Assembly (NCBI GenBank): GCA_013368325.1
Contig: JAACJK010000013.1
Coordinates: forward strand, 62,001 to 126,000
Direction of reading: 5' to 3'
Source: Ephemerocybe angulata
Taxonomy: Eukaryota; Basidiomycota; Agaricomycetes; Agaricales; Psathyrellaceae
DNA length: 64,000 bases
Shown here: positions 23,226-34,683 of the stretch, one piece after another
How the letters are laid out: every line of letters starts with the position of its first letter
Position numbering within the stretch: position 1 is the first letter of the stretch
Notes under the pieces: model-generated
Told to the model about the DNA's origin: nothing
The model's database searches: none
The model's input: the letters and a program-made list of their open reading frames with translations, nothing else
Made by a program: the position numbers and the translations under genes

Positions 23226-26200
23226 TCACCGGACTATCGAGAACCCGCCCGTTGAAAGACTATCGGGAAGCGACCCCTGGCAGTCGTCTGCCGCCGCTTT
23301 GTCGGCGGTGAGAGTGATCACGATGTCCCCACCCTTCTTAAAGGTGTCGTAAAAGTCGAAGTAGCAACGCGGAGAGGGCTCCCCATTAACGGTGACGCTC
23401 TCGACGTAGGCGGAGGTGCCCTCTGGGATGACTTCTTGCAGGGATTTCACGTCAAAGTTTTTCACCGTGACGGTGGTGCTGACCCCGAGGTAGGGATTGT
23501 GGATGGTGTACTTTGGAGTGAAGGGCGAGAGTTGGATGTACTGCGTCGAACCGGGGACTAGGGGGATTGAGGAAAACTGGACCAGCATGGTGGATAGAAA
23601 GGCGTACCAGGATATATTCCTAAGAGGTGGAATATCAGGAGCGTTCCCATGGCCGCCTGGTCGTCGTTTCCAGGAATCCCTGAGTCAGCTGGATAAATGT
23701 GAGTGAGGACTGCTAGAACAGAAAGGATGTTGCGCATGTCTCACTATAGTTGAAGTTCTGGTACACGACCTCTCGAACTCTGTCGACAGATTGAGCAGGG
23801 TGGTTCGCGTAGTGGTAGCCGATGGGCGTCTATGTCCAGACAGGCTTTCAGAATACAATCAGGGCGAAATCTGATTCAAAACCGACCTGGAATGAAGGCT
23901 CGTTTCCAGCTTGGTAATAGCCGGCCTATTTTTCCGTCAGAAAACGTCTACGTGTAGGTCAAAGAAAGACGTACATCGAAGAAATGATCCAGCCTCTTTA
24001 AGAAGGTGCTCTAAAATGGGCGCTTAATAACGGGATCCCTAAGTGGGCCAGCCGGACGTACGTTTCCACCCATCAAGGTCACCAAATTCGCGGTGTCGTG
24101 GGGTACGAACCAGCTATACTCCCATGAAGAGGACTCGTAGAATCCGTTGATGTTGCTTCCCTGGAGAGAGCAAGGCCTCGTCTCGTACATGGTATCGTTG
24201 GGCGAGCAGTTGATAGGGTCGGTGAATTGGAACGTCCCATTGGGATATTTCTTTTGGAAAAAGCCTGAACATATCTTAGTAGAGGCTGCAATGATAATTA
24301 ACCCGACGGCTGTACCTTTGAAACCGTCACTGACGACGAACTTGTCCCAGATGTTGCGGTAGGACTAAAATGTTGCAATTGTTTGATCAGCCTCAACGGC
24401 GTCAGACCCGAGTTCAGGCTTACCAGTGAGCGATTAGTATATTTCTCTACATCCTCTGGCTTTCCCAGCAGCTGTGCCACCTGTCTAAGTGAAAAATCCT
24501 CGAATGCATACTGACGATTCCGTGAGTCACTCGATTTCGAACCAATTTAGCGACAACGCGATACCTACCTCAAGCGTTCGGCTGCCTTCCCTCGTCTGCC
24601 TTCCAGTACTGGAAATATCCAGGACGCTAAATGGCACATATCCGTATTGTCTGTTCGACCGTCGGGTAAGCAATCGTCCAGCAAGATGCCATGGGCACTC
24701 ACTTGTATACGTCGGCCTGTCTTCCAAGGGTGTTCCATTCAGGCGGATTGACCTCTGCGTCTGCTACCATCGCCGCATAGAGCTCCTGCAAATCAATGCC
24801 AAGTGCTTGCGCTTCGTTATGGTAGCTGACAGCAAAATGCCCGACAATGTTGTCTGCGCTGGAGCCTGAAGTTCGGAGAGTAAGCTACCCAGCACGAAAT
24901 AAAGTTCAAATCGAAGAGCGACAGAGCCAAGAAAGGCGGAAGCCGAGAATATAGCGACGAACCTCCCTGGGTCCAGCCTGGCAGGTTATTCGCGCGACAT
25001 TCAGGCATCCAACCCTGCTTCCGGTAGCCGTCAATGTATGTGTCGACAATTTGGGCGTAGTCCTCGGGAGAATGGAGGCCCATCCATGGGAACGCGGTAC
25101 GATACTTGAGCGAACTGTCAGGATGCGAGGGTTGGAGGACCGAGGGTAAATACATACGGTGTCCCAGCTACAATAGAGGGAGTCGAAATATGGGTGTGGC
25201 GTATCCAGGTATTCACCCTGACTCTCCCCAGTAGCGTTATTCTGGGCACCAGAACACTCAGTGATCAATTCCAAAGCAGTAAACAATGGTCTCACCGGAG
25301 TTAAGAATGATCGATACATCGACGAGTACACCATCTGAGTTACATTCGAGTGCGTGTTCGGGATGTCAAGTTCAAGCCTCTTCAGCTTGTCTTGCCATAA
25401 AGCTCTTGCCCGTTCCCTAATTTCCTCAAATGTCGCGCTCCCGACTTCCTCCTCCGCATTAGCGCAAGCCTGCTCCACAGAGCGGAAAGACACCCCCACT
25501 CGAAGATTCAAGACATTGTTCTCGCGGTTGGGCGGTGAAAGCGAGAAGAGGGCGCCTGATTGATACACTCCTCCTATGAGGTTAAGGGTCAAATTGACTC
25601 TCCTCATATTCGGGCCCTTCGCATCAAGACCGACGCTGTCAGGGGGTGAGTGAGTAAGAGTTGAGGGTCAGATACGTAGATACGTACGTATCACCAGTCC
25701 AGACTCCATACTCCTCCAATTTCTGCTTCCCACCGTCAAGGATATCATAGCACGCGTATGCTTGGTAATTGTACCTCCCGGGGCCAAAGCTGTCTCACAG
25801 GTGAATGTGCTTTCATTCTTGAGATCAGTCATCATCGTACCTTGACCCGTATTGACCTCCAACTGTAATGCGCCCCTTCTCTGGGTCGATGTTCAATTCG
25901 CCCCCAGCGAAGGACGCGGGAAGGTCGTTGGAAAGGTCCAAGACGAAGTAGGATTTGGCGTATGGAGGGAAGGTAAACCTCTCAAGTCCGGCGCGGCGAG
26001 TAGGGGTAGCTTCCATGGTAATATTGTTGTCCAAGGTCAGCGCAAAATATCCTGGGGCGGCATCTACATTGTCGGCTTCGTGAGGCGTGCACAAGGTACG
26101 CGAATAAGCCTGATACTTACCGTCTGTATGGTTCTTCCTTTTCCTGATACGAGCCTGGAGAGTCGTAGCGCATGTTTTGAATCCGTAAGGACACAACACA

Positions 26201-26769
26201 GGCATGACCTCAAAATTTCCGTATGTTCCTATTACCAGTCATTAGTTGTCATGGGTTCAGATGGCATGGGGTATGGACTGTACCCAACGAAGAGCCCGTT
26301 CCACTGTCGTGCAACGGGCTTATCCCTCGAATCCACTCCGCAGGATCGGCGACGTAGCCTAAGAAGTTGGTTGGCGATGGAAACACGCAAATGGGTTAGG
26401 AAAGCATACCTGCTGGAGCGTATCCAGTCATGTCCGTGCTGAACTTGACCATACCGAAGGGAATGGATGCACCAGGGCTGTACTCATAAGATATTTAGAA
26501 TCCTGTGATACCAAGCGAAGGAAGACATCCTGACCACACATTTCCGTAATTCGCTGCAGACGACGATTCAGGGAACATTTTGATTGAGAATAGAGGAGCG
26601 GCTCACAAGTGCCTATGAACGGATTTACAAACTGGGTGTAGTCGATTTCCGTTTGGTTGGGAGCAGCTTTGATGGCAGCCTGAATACGTTCGTAAATCTT
26701 CGGAGAAGGCTGAGCGGAGGTAAGTAGTGGAAGCAGGAGCACAGCAAGGCCTGTTATGAAGACCATCAT
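23226..26769 (-). CDS. Secreted glycoside hydrolase family 92 alpha-mannosidase
   Basis: This predicted extracellular exo-acting, calcium-dependent mannosidase would release mannose from alpha-linked mannans or N-glycans. The signal peptide is in MMVFITGLAVLLLPLLTSAQ. Family landmarks in order are DYTQFVNPFIGT, CPGASIPFGMVKFSTDMTGY, PAEWIRGISPLHDSGTGSS, SYFVLDLSNDLP, YFDSLYCSWDT, PEDYAQIVDTYIDGY, GWMPECRANNLPGWTQGG, EFDFS-like SRTLE with YAFEDFSLRQVAQLLG, SYRNIWD, PFSVLDI, the C-terminal SSWEYSWFVPHDTANLVTLMGG segment and GYYQAGNEPSFQ. The gene is broken by many short introns, all apparently GT-AG, and no inactivating change was seen in the stretches checked. It has the length of the family. 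One intron contains the recurrent TTAAGCGCCC decamer in reverse (24018-24027). Confidence 0.9.
24018..24027 (-). promoter_or_regulatory. TTAAGCGCCC decamer in a GH92 intron
   Basis: An exact reverse-complement copy of the recurrent decamer lies inside an intron of the mannosidase gene. Function is unknown; see the finding on the motif. Confidence 0.3.
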
Positions 26770-26802
26770 CGTCCTGAGGTCTCCGAAGGTCTCGACGTCT
26801 CG

Positions 26803-27771
26803 CTATAAAATCAACGGTGCGCAACGTCCAATGAACGAGGGGGAAAAGGAACAGCACGGGTCGGGACTAATGTCGACTTTAAGCTTGGTGAAGGACGAGA
26901 AATTCGTAATCGGGCCGTGATAACATCGTGTTCGACTGGCTTCGCGAAGGCGACAATTACCCAGGAAAGTCGTCGGATGACCTGCAACCTCTGCAGCCCT
27001 GCGCTGCTGCCGGACAAGGCAAGGCCGGATTGCGCTTCCCTGAAAGGTCAAGAGAAGTGCCAGAGGATCTTGGTGATCCCCATACGTGGCGAAGAAGGGC
27101 AAGTTCGTTGGCAATTTGAACCATGTGCAATAAAGAAGGATGTGGAAGGCAGTTGTAGTCGCTGAGAAGAAGGTTGAAGGCTGCTTGGGTTTCGATACGG
27201 AAAAAAGGAATCCTGTGAAAAGGTGGATAAACTCCAAAGATACTGGTCGAGAGATACCCGAGATCGAGTCAGCCCGGTAACCTCACTTTGTGCGGTATTG
27301 AGCCTGCCGCCACTGCTGGCGATGGAAATACTCCGTTGTTTCCGTCAAGAAGTTGGGAGGGTGGTGGGTAGCATAAGTTCACGAATTTGAAGAGGTAATT
27401 GTGGGAGACAGGAATTGGGGGTTGAACGGGCCCCTTCATTGCTCCGTGGCCAATTCCCAATCTGCGAGCTCTCGTACACATGAGAGTGAGTCGATCCATA
27501 CCATTAAACCTACAAGACGGGTCCTAAGCGGTCAAGAAAGCCATTTTGGGAGCAGAAAAGTGGTTTCCTAGCACCGATATGACCTGACCGAACATATCCC
27601 GTGTCGACTTCTGGTGAGAAAGATGTAGCATTCGGCGATTACGGAGAAAAGAATAGAATGCGTACCACACATTGGGAGAGGTATGAAATTGTAGAAGACC
27701 TGTCTACTCAGCGCCGTCAATGTCAATATAATAGCTAGGCGCCAAGTGTAGTACCCATTGTACACTGACAT
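26803..27771 (-). pseudogene. Uncertain gene or gene remnant, possible membrane protein
   Basis: Several minus-strand open segments lie head-to-tail: one starting MSVYNGYYTWRLAIILTLTALS (27771), one with MDRLTLMCTRARRLGIGHG (near 27499), and one from 27237 to 26803. Plausible splice sites join the first two. The second segment loosely recalls the R-G-I-G-W region of fungal wax-synthase-like acyltransferases, but the conserved Trp and the downstream histidine-bearing helices are not found, and later frames are broken. It may be a decayed gene or a misread intergenic region. Confidence 0.25.
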
Positions 27772-27947
27772 ACGTCTGACACAAGTTTTGAGTCTTGAGA
27801 GACAATACGCCTAACGCAATCAAGGTATATGAGGTACTCCAGTCTCTGCTTGCTTCTCAAGAATCGTATTGTGTGATAAGCACACAAGCCATAATGGCGT
27901 TTAACGCAGTGGGTAGCCTGAGAGATGGGAGAAGAGGTGAAAGGACT

Positions 27948-27955
27948 CCTCAGAT
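27948..27955. other. Left 8-bp target-site duplication
   Basis: CCTCAGAT directly precedes the first copy of the inverted-repeat element and recurs at 29298-29305 after the second copy. Confidence 0.7.
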
Positions 27956-28623
27956 GGTTTTCCGACCATACTACTGGGTGTCAAAAGAACAAAAAGAAAT
28001 AAAGAAAGGGGAGGTTAGCTAAGCTTTCCTGCGCTCCTCTCCATCATTGTAAATACTTCAAACTGTGCTCAGAGGACCCTTTGCGTAGGATTCCACCCAT
28101 ACTTAAAAGAAATTTATGATAACCAGGACCGTAGCCCCAAAATTTCGGGCGCCTCGCGGCGGGCACTGTCCAGAAGAGTGGGTGCTACTCTAATTCCACT
28201 GTAGTGATACATTTCATTGGTGTATCAAGCCAATTCTCTCATGGTAGTATCTCAATCCATTCCAAATACTATCTTTCAAATCTCAAGTGGATCTGCGCAG
28301 CGAAAGCCCGTCAATGTGCGATATGGCGGATGCCCGAGCGCGCACCTGGCAGATAACATTGCCAAATTCGGTTAAAGAACTGGCAGATAACATGTGGCTG
28401 TGCCGGCATGTTATCTGCCATTTGGTGTCCCGGGGAGTATCTGTGAGGTCTGAACCCATATAATTTGGTAGAATAGCTGTATTTAGGGCTCTTGAATGTC
28501 CATACAAAATTTCATAGCCCAGCGTAGCCGAATGGCGCCAAGAGAAGTCTTTCACTGTAGAGGGGTGTCCAAATCGGGTAATGGGCTGGCAGATAACATA
28601 CCCAGCACTATGATCGGTAAACC
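27956..28623. mobile_element. 668-bp non-autonomous TIR element, copy 1
   Basis: The left end begins GGTTTTCCGACCATACTACT. The reverse complement of the right end begins GGTTTACCGATCATAGTGCT and aligns with few mismatches over about 26 bp, so the element has terminal inverted repeats. It encodes no recognisable protein. Inside it are four copies of GGCAGATAACAT, three direct and one inverted. It fits a MITE-like derivative of a DNA transposon with 8-bp target duplications. I cannot assign the superfamily. Confidence 0.8.
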
Positions 28624-28629
28624 CCTCAG
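28624..28629. other. CCTCAG junction between tandem elements
   Basis: These six bases match the first six of the flanking 8-bp duplication, which suggests the tandem arose through the target-site duplication. Confidence 0.6.
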
Positions 28630-29297
28630 GGTTTTCCGACCATACTACTGGGTGTCAAAAGAACAAAAAGAAATAAAGAAAGGGGAGGTTAGCTAAGCTT
28701 TCCTGCGCTCCTCTCCATCATTGTAAATACTTCAAACTGTGCTCAGAGGACCCTTTGCGTAGGATTCCACCCATACTTAAAAGAAATTTATGATAACCAG
28801 GACCGTAGCCCCAAAATTTCGGGCGCCTCGCGGCGGGCACTGTCCAGAAGAGTGGGTGCTACTCTAATTCCACTGTAGTGATACATTTCATTGGTGTATC
28901 AAGCCAATTCTCTCATGGTAGTATCTCAATCCATTCCAAATACTATCTTTCAAATCTCAAGTGGATCTGCGCAGCGAAAGCCCGTCAATGTGCGATATGG
29001 CGGATGCCCGAGCGCGCACCTGGCAGATAACATTGCCAAATTCGGTTAAAGAACTGGCAGATAACATGTGGCTGTGCCGGCATGTTATCTGCCATTTGGT
29101 GTCCCGGGGAGTATCTGTGAGGTCTGAACCCATATAATTTGGTAGAATAGCTGTATTTAGGGCTCTTGAATGTCCATACAAAATTTCATAGCCCAGCGTA
29201 GCCGAATGGCGCCAAGAGAAGTCTTTCACTGTAGAGGGGTGTCCAAATCGGGTAATGGGCTGGCAGATAACATACCCAGCACTATGATCGGTAAACC
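28630..29297. mobile_element. 668-bp non-autonomous TIR element, copy 2
   Basis: This is head-to-tail with copy 1 at a period of 674 bp. Every stretch I compared is identical to copy 1, so the duplication is very recent, or the copies are homogenised or an assembly product. Confidence 0.85.
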
Positions 29298-29305
29298 CCT
29301 CAGAT
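29298..29305. other. Right 8-bp target-site duplication
   Basis: CCTCAGAT is identical to the sequence at 27948-27955. Confidence 0.7.
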
Positions 29306-30098
29306 TGCTTTGACAATGCCTAGCAACTTACATAATCTCCCCTTTTGTCTCCGGCAAATGCCGAGCGCCCATGCCCTGACAATGTTGCAATGAGGACTCG
29401 CGCCACGGCCCCTTCCCGAACCCCCACAAGTCCTCCATGTACTCATGTTTCATTGTGATCAGCGCAGGCCCTGCTGAGCATTGTATCTCTAATGAGGACA
29501 GACAAATGGCTCTCTGGCCATCATCGCCTTCCCTGGCCAAGGATTGGAAACTGTTGCCGGTTTCTCGCACCCAAGGGGAAAAACTCCAGAGGAATGCACG
29601 ACTATGACCGGGTCTCGATGCACCAAGATCTTTTACAGGCATCTGAGCAATGTCGAACTATAGGATCTTCCCTAATTCGTCGAGTTTACGGGGATCAGAT
29701 TTCAAATTCACTGTGCAGCTTATTGTAACCTGCCGGACCGTCTTCGTCGTTCGAACAATAACGAACTCCGGCATCGAGGGAATCATCTATCTGCATCAAG
29801 CCGTTAACATTCGCTTGGAATGTGCAGGCCTTTTGTCTGTGTGGTACGTAGATGTGGGTTGCCCTGGCGTAGCAGCCTAGTAGCAGCCACCGGGGGCAAC
29901 CACAATTGTCTGGCCATTGAACAGAGAACACGAGCAAGAGACGCTGCCAACTCGGCACCGGTCATTGTGGAACATGTCGGTCTTTCCTATAAAGAGCCTC
30001 GGTCTCCTTCCCCAACCCTCATCACAGGTTCCAATTTCTCCCTGACTACTACAGTCTCTCCTTTCCTCGCTCCCAACTTCGATCTTCTTGATTTCGCA
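29306..30098. other. Upstream region of the pheromone precursor gene
   Basis: No coding gene is supported. A TATA motif lies at 29989-29995. ACAAT/ATTGT cores (near 29752 and 29901) could bind an HMG-box factor, as in other basidiomycete pheromone promoters; this is inference. Confidence 0.45.
29989..29995 (+). promoter_or_regulatory. TATA box of the pheromone precursor gene
   Basis: TATAAAG lies 110 bp upstream of the start codon, followed by a pyrimidine-rich leader. Confidence 0.55.
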
Positions 30099-30236
30099 AT
30101 GGACTCCTTCACCACCCTCCCCACCTACGAGCCCGCCACCGCTATCAAGGTTGCTTCGACTTCCAACCTTGTGAAGGAGCTCGCGGACTCCGAGCGTGAC
30201 CCGCACCCCTGCCGTGGATGGTGCACTATTGCCTGA
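30099..30236 (+). CDS. Mating pheromone precursor with CaaX box
   Basis: This 45-aa precursor of a lipopeptide pheromone has no introns. It starts MDSFTTLP, the usual opening of mushroom pheromone precursors, and ends in the CaaX box CTIA, the signal for farnesylation of Cys, removal of the last three residues and carboxyl methylation. A Glu-Arg pair at residues 32-33 is the usual N-terminal processing site. Cleavage there would leave a mature peptide of nine residues (DPHPCRGWC) with the modified Cys at its end and an internal extra Cys. Such peptides are recognised by Ste3-type receptors. No Ste3-type receptor gene was found in this window, so it may belong to a B mating-type locus extending outside, or be a stand-alone non-mating-type copy. 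Confidence 0.85.
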   Translation: MDSFTTLPTYEPATAIKVASTSNLVKELADSERDPHPCRGWCTIA

Positions 30237-31128
30237 GCAACAAGGTAGGATGTCAATTCCTCTGCATTTGACGCCCTCATACTCATTTCGCTTTCTTAAA
30301 GCCCTCCGATATCTTACGCGCTTATTCAATTGTTCGATGCATTCAGTGATTCATAACAATTATTCATGTGAGTTCAATCCACTACTAGATCCTGACGTGG
30401 ACCCAACTCTTACCCTGTCTCGCCCAGTATATACCCATCATTCGGATTCTATCATCAGCATTCTCGCCACCTCCTTCATACATTCCTCGGCATACCAGCA
30501 TTTGCGATATCCCCCATGCCATCCGACTCCCGATTACCGTTTACGAGCAACATCATTGTTTCTGCGAAGCAGTGGTTATGATGGACTGCGACCGTTCTTT
30601 AACCCTACATTCGAGATAATTGCTGCTTTACACACGAGGCTCTTAGTCACGTAATGCCTGTAACTACCACACTCATTGAGGGTCCTCAATTTCAATTACT
30701 CTGCATTTTTTCGTTCGTGGGCGAGTTTATGACCTCCATGCATCGACTTCCGATGGTCGAAGCGCTTGGTCGGCGCTTACTTCCTGCCGATGGACCGGGG
30801 CCCTTCACCCTGACCACATTTTTAACATTGAACCAAGCTTGATTTATTATTCGTAGTGATAGGTGCACCTACTTTCTTGAACACCATCACGTTGGACGTC
30901 CCCTTCCTCCTATTCCCCGTGGGTATGACGCTCCTGACAAAAATTTCGTTAACCTCCAGAAGGGACGAGGAAGCTTGAAGGCATAGCTCGAGGGATATGT
31001 GCCGTTCAGAGCTGTACCTCAGAGGTCGCCTTGGATAGGCAACCTCCAGAGTGCCGCAAGGCCATGCAATGGCCGCTCGGAGTTCCACCAATGTGGCAAG
31101 ACACCATTCGATAATCTCCCCCAACCCA
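30237..31128. other. 3' region of the pheromone gene, no gene seen
   Basis: Open frames up to 31128 are short and without motifs. The last part is opposite or downstream of the peptidyl-tRNA hydrolase gene. Confidence 0.5.
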
Positions 31129-31824
31129 CTAGCCATCTGCTTCCTCGCCCAGCTTCTCCATGATCCTGTCAATCTCTCTAACAACTGCATCCAACCCTTT
31201 CCCCCCAACTCCCCAATACCTCTTCTCCTCTTCACTAAGTGGGCCCAAAACCCATTCCGCCGCATCCACGCTCTTATTGATCATCCTCTTCTGCGAGACT
31301 TCCCCATCCACGCCAGACCCCGCAGGGTTTCCCCTCCCCACGCCGACCCGGATCTGCCAGAAAGGCTTGCTCGTCGCACTCGCGCCCAAGCTAGCCATCA
31401 CGCTCTTCACGCCGTTATGACCCTGCGCAGAGCCGCCAAACCTCACCGCGAGGCGACACGGGGCATGCGTAAGCGAGTCGTATATCAGAACGAGGTGGCT
31501 TGGGGGCACCTGCCCTGCGCGCATAGCAGCTACGACGCTCGGCCCTGATACGTTCATGAGCTGCTTGGCCTTGAACAGCGTGATGGAACCAGTGGGGTTG
31601 CTGCCCTGGTGCCCCCCGCGCGACGAGGACATGTGGATGGAGTAGTGGGATGCGAGCCCGTTTATAATGTATTGCCCGATACTGTGCCGCGTCGAGGGGT
31701 AGGGGGCGTTTCCGAGCCCTGCGATGAGGATGCGTGGCGCGTCGGAGAACGTGGATAGCGACCTTCGGGTGTGTGCGCGGGCCATTATCGAGAAAAGAGG
31801 GTGTTTATGAAGGAGGGAGACCAT
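31129..31824 (-). CDS. PTH1: Peptidyl-tRNA hydrolase (Pth1 family), probably mitochondrial
   Basis: This enzyme cleaves the ester bond of peptidyl-tRNAs released prematurely from ribosomes. Family motifs seen are LIAGLGNAPYPSTRHSIGQY (catalytic-site Asn and His region), LMNVSGPSV, VLIYDSL with the conserved Asp, and RFGGSAQGHNGVKSV with the second Asn. The predicted protein has 231 aa in one exon. The N-terminus is rich in Arg and Ser and lacks acidic residues (around ARAHTRRSLSTFS), fitting a mitochondrial presequence. An internal ATG at 31785 is an alternative start. Confidence 0.92.
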   Translation of the reverse strand: MVSLLHKHPLFSIMARAHTRRSLSTFSDAPRILIAGLGNAPYPSTRHSIGQYIINGLASHYSIHMSSSRGGHQGSNPTGSITLFKAKQLMNVSGPSVVAAMRAGQVPPSHLVLIYDSLTHAPCRLAVRFGGSAQGHNGVKSVMASLGASATSKPFWQIRVGVGRGNPAGSGVDGEVSQKRMINKSVDAAEWVLGPLSEEEKRYWGVGGKGLDAVVREIDRIMEKLGEEADG

Positions 31825-32704
31825 TTTGAGGGGGTTTATACGTCTGGAGATGAGCACAAGGTTAGGTAGAGTCAGCGAGCGTCATGGTAAGCAAGGCTGA
31901 TTCATCCTTACTGGCTCCGGTCCCAGCCATCAGCCATCAATAAAAGTTCGAACAGGAAGCCTCAAGAGGCGCCCTTCGAGGCTCAGGGGCAGTTTTGTGC
32001 TTCAGGATTGCCCTGAGGTTGCTCGGTTGAAGATGCCACTAGTAACTCATATACTATTGTCGAGTGAGGGTAGGCTTGAAAGCTAGTTATTGTGCTCTGA
32101 CTGGAAACCGGACTTTAAATTAAACCGAGAAAGCTTAAGCGCCCGCCGCCAGGCCGTTCCTCCATGTCCCCTCTACACACACCATCCATTCCTCACAATA
32201 AGGGAAGGATATCAAAACACTTGTTTGTATAAGCCCTCAAAGTATGGATGGTTACCATAAACGCTCAGGGAAGAAAGTAATGCCATGATTTAAAGCCGCC
32301 TCATGTTTTGCGTGAGCTGGCTTCGGTGTACGGAGAGACGGCAACGTTTCGAAAGCGAAACAGGTCAGAAAATACACTCCTGGGGCACCTGAAGATATTT
32401 CTGGAACCCTCACTCTCGCAGTCCGGCTGGTCCCTGTTTCCGAGTTGGTTATTGTCCTCCTTTTCGGAAGACTGTGATCGAACGTTCGTGGGCTGATAAA
32501 AAGGTGCTCTCAACACGACACTCTCGACAAATTTCTCCTTCTTGCTTCTTCCCTCAACCAAGTGGCCCTTGTAAGTCTTCAAAACGTTATTAGAGTCTCT
32601 ATCTATGCATATGGTACGATAACCAAAAGCGGTGTTGGAGCGTATGATCGGGTTGGCACAAAGTTGGCATATGATTTTGATCTGATCGCTTCCTTCCTCC
32701 CGCC
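31825..32704. other. Divergent promoter region between PTH1 and the PAQR gene
   Basis: This contains one exact TTAAGCGCCC (32135-32144). A pyrimidine-rich stretch precedes the PAQR start. No coding gene is supported. Confidence 0.55.
32135..32144 (+). promoter_or_regulatory. TTAAGCGCCC decamer
   Basis: Exact copy of the recurrent decamer, between two divergent genes. Confidence 0.35.
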
Positions 32705-34683
32705 ATGTCGACGTCCACAGAAGGGGTGAGCTCGATGATACGCCGCCGTCGTCGAGTCTCTGCCCCCCCAGCGCCCACCTCCTCCTCCTGCTCAATCACA
32801 TCCTACGACCTTCCATCCTCCTCAGCATCTCCTACTCAAACCCTAACCTCCCTACGGCTCCTCGTGCTCACCTACCTTGAAACACTCGAACGCACGCTCT
32901 CTGCCCATGCCCAGTCCGCCTCACTAACGACGCAAACAGCACCGCAGCTGCTAGCCCAATTCCGTGCCTCTGTCGTCTCCCACCTCCCCCACCTGTGGAT
33001 CTCCGATCTCAGCGCCATTGAAACTTTCTACCGGACCCAGACGGCCCCCGCCCAGCTCGTGCTAGACGATGCCCGGGACCGCTTCCACGACTTGGATTTG
33101 GAGTTCCATCCCAGCTACTATACTGCCGCGATCCAAACGCTTTCCACGCACCTTGCAACGCTCCATTCCCATCTTGAGCAGAATGTGCTCGTCCCGGGGG
33201 CTGCCCTCTTCCCCTTTACCCCTGTCGCCGAGGCTCTCGAGGGGCTCGTGAGACAAGCTTCATCCTATTCTGCATCCCACACGTCTAGCGATGAATCCAC
33301 GACGAACCTCTTCTCCCTCTTTACCGACTTGCGCGAGGGCCTGGAAGCAAACATGGAAGCAATAACCTCAGAGTCCTCTGAGGTCGTGCGCTCCGCTATC
33401 CACGATGTGCGCCTGACAATGCACACCTCCCTCGCACACATGAAGGAGAACTTCACATCAATCAAGTCCGAGTTGGACAACGAGCTAACGCTGCTCTCGT
33501 CCGAGATGTCCCTCCTCGGGCATGAGCTCGAGGGTGTGATGGACGAGGTTCGCCGTGCAGTTTTGAGGAGTGTGGAGGGCGTGAAGCTCATCGCATATTC
33601 GGACCTCCCCCACGAGTGGCGTAACAACCCTTTTGTCTCACACGGCTACCGCTTCATCCCCGTAGAGCGCTGGGGGCTCATCCTCAAGAGTGTGTTCGAG
33701 CCGCACAACGAAACCCTCAACATCCACACGCACCTTATCCCCTTCATGCTATGGTTCAGCAACCTCGTGTTCCTGCGTCTGGGCGGCCTCGATGGACTCG
33801 TGCCCGCGCCTGTGGGTGCCTGGGCACGTGAACTTGTGTTCCCATCCTGGATGGTGTTTGCGTACAGGACGCTCGGTGCTTGGATTGACAAGGTTCCGAC
33901 ACCGCCGTTTCCGTTCTCCATCACCCCGCTCATTCAACAGCGGGCATCGTCATCGGCTCTTGTCTCGAATCTCATCATCCATGCGTCTCCCAACCCAACG
34001 CCGAAGGACCCAATTGAGGTCGCGTTCATTTCGTTCGCGCTTCTCTGCCTCGGTGCTTCGGCGGTATGGCATACGATGTCCGGATGTGCCGACCGGCGCT
34101 CTATGGAGTTCTGCGCCCGAGTCGACTACATTGGTATTGGGTGGTTGATCAGCGCAACAGTTGCGACGATGGTGTGGTATGGATTTGGAGGGTGTGCAGA
34201 GGATAGGATTTGGGCGACGGTGTATCTGGCGGTGTGTGCGGTTATGGGTGCGCTGGGCAACGTGTTGCCGTTCATGGCGTGGTTCAACATGCATAAATAC
34301 AGGGTGAGTCTTTAAATTGGGAAACTTTGGAAAAGTCCATTGATTGATGTTCTGATCATATTTAGCTGTATCGAATCGCGTTCTTCGTGGCCATGGCGTT
34401 TATGGGTGCCGCGCCAATAATCACTCTGGGGATGCTCCACAGCTGGGAGGAAACATACGACTTTGTGTCCCCCATCTTCCCCTCTATCCTCTCGTATGTG
34501 CTTGGGCTCTTGTTTTACGCCACGCACACGCCGGAGCGGTTCCTCCCTCCATCGGTGCGGCGGAAGCTGGACGTTGTGGGTGGAAGCTCGCATGCGATTT
34601 GGCACTGTTTCATCGTGCTTGCTGTAAGCCAGCATCGGAGTGCGATTGCGTTATTTAAGGAGGGGGTGCAGTGTAGGGTCTGA
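32705..34683 (+). CDS. PAQR/hemolysin-III family membrane protein (IZH-like) with long N-terminal extension
   Basis: Predicted 638 aa from exons 32705-34303 and 34366-34683. The first 300 residues are Ser/Thr-rich and helical with no transmembrane segment. The PAQR domain starts at DLPHEWRNNPFVSHGYR and shows HNETLNIHTHLIPF, SAVWHTMSGC (first zinc-ligand His), RVDYIGIGWLIS, a series of hydrophobic helices, HTPERFLPP, and the C-terminal SSHAIWHCFIVLA with the other two His. Fungal members regulate zinc or sterol homeostasis. The extended soluble N-terminus resembles the longer Izh3-type proteins. All three metal-site histidines are present. Confidence 0.92.

Noticed and set aside
26803..27771. 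Wax-synthase-like gene
   Set aside because: Only a weak local resemblance in one segment; the conserved Trp and histidine helices were not found and frames break. Kept only as an uncertain remnant.
27956..29297. The tandem 674-bp repeat as LTRs of a retrotransposon
   Set aside because: The ends are inverted repeats rather than TG...CA, and nothing lies between the copies except six bases.
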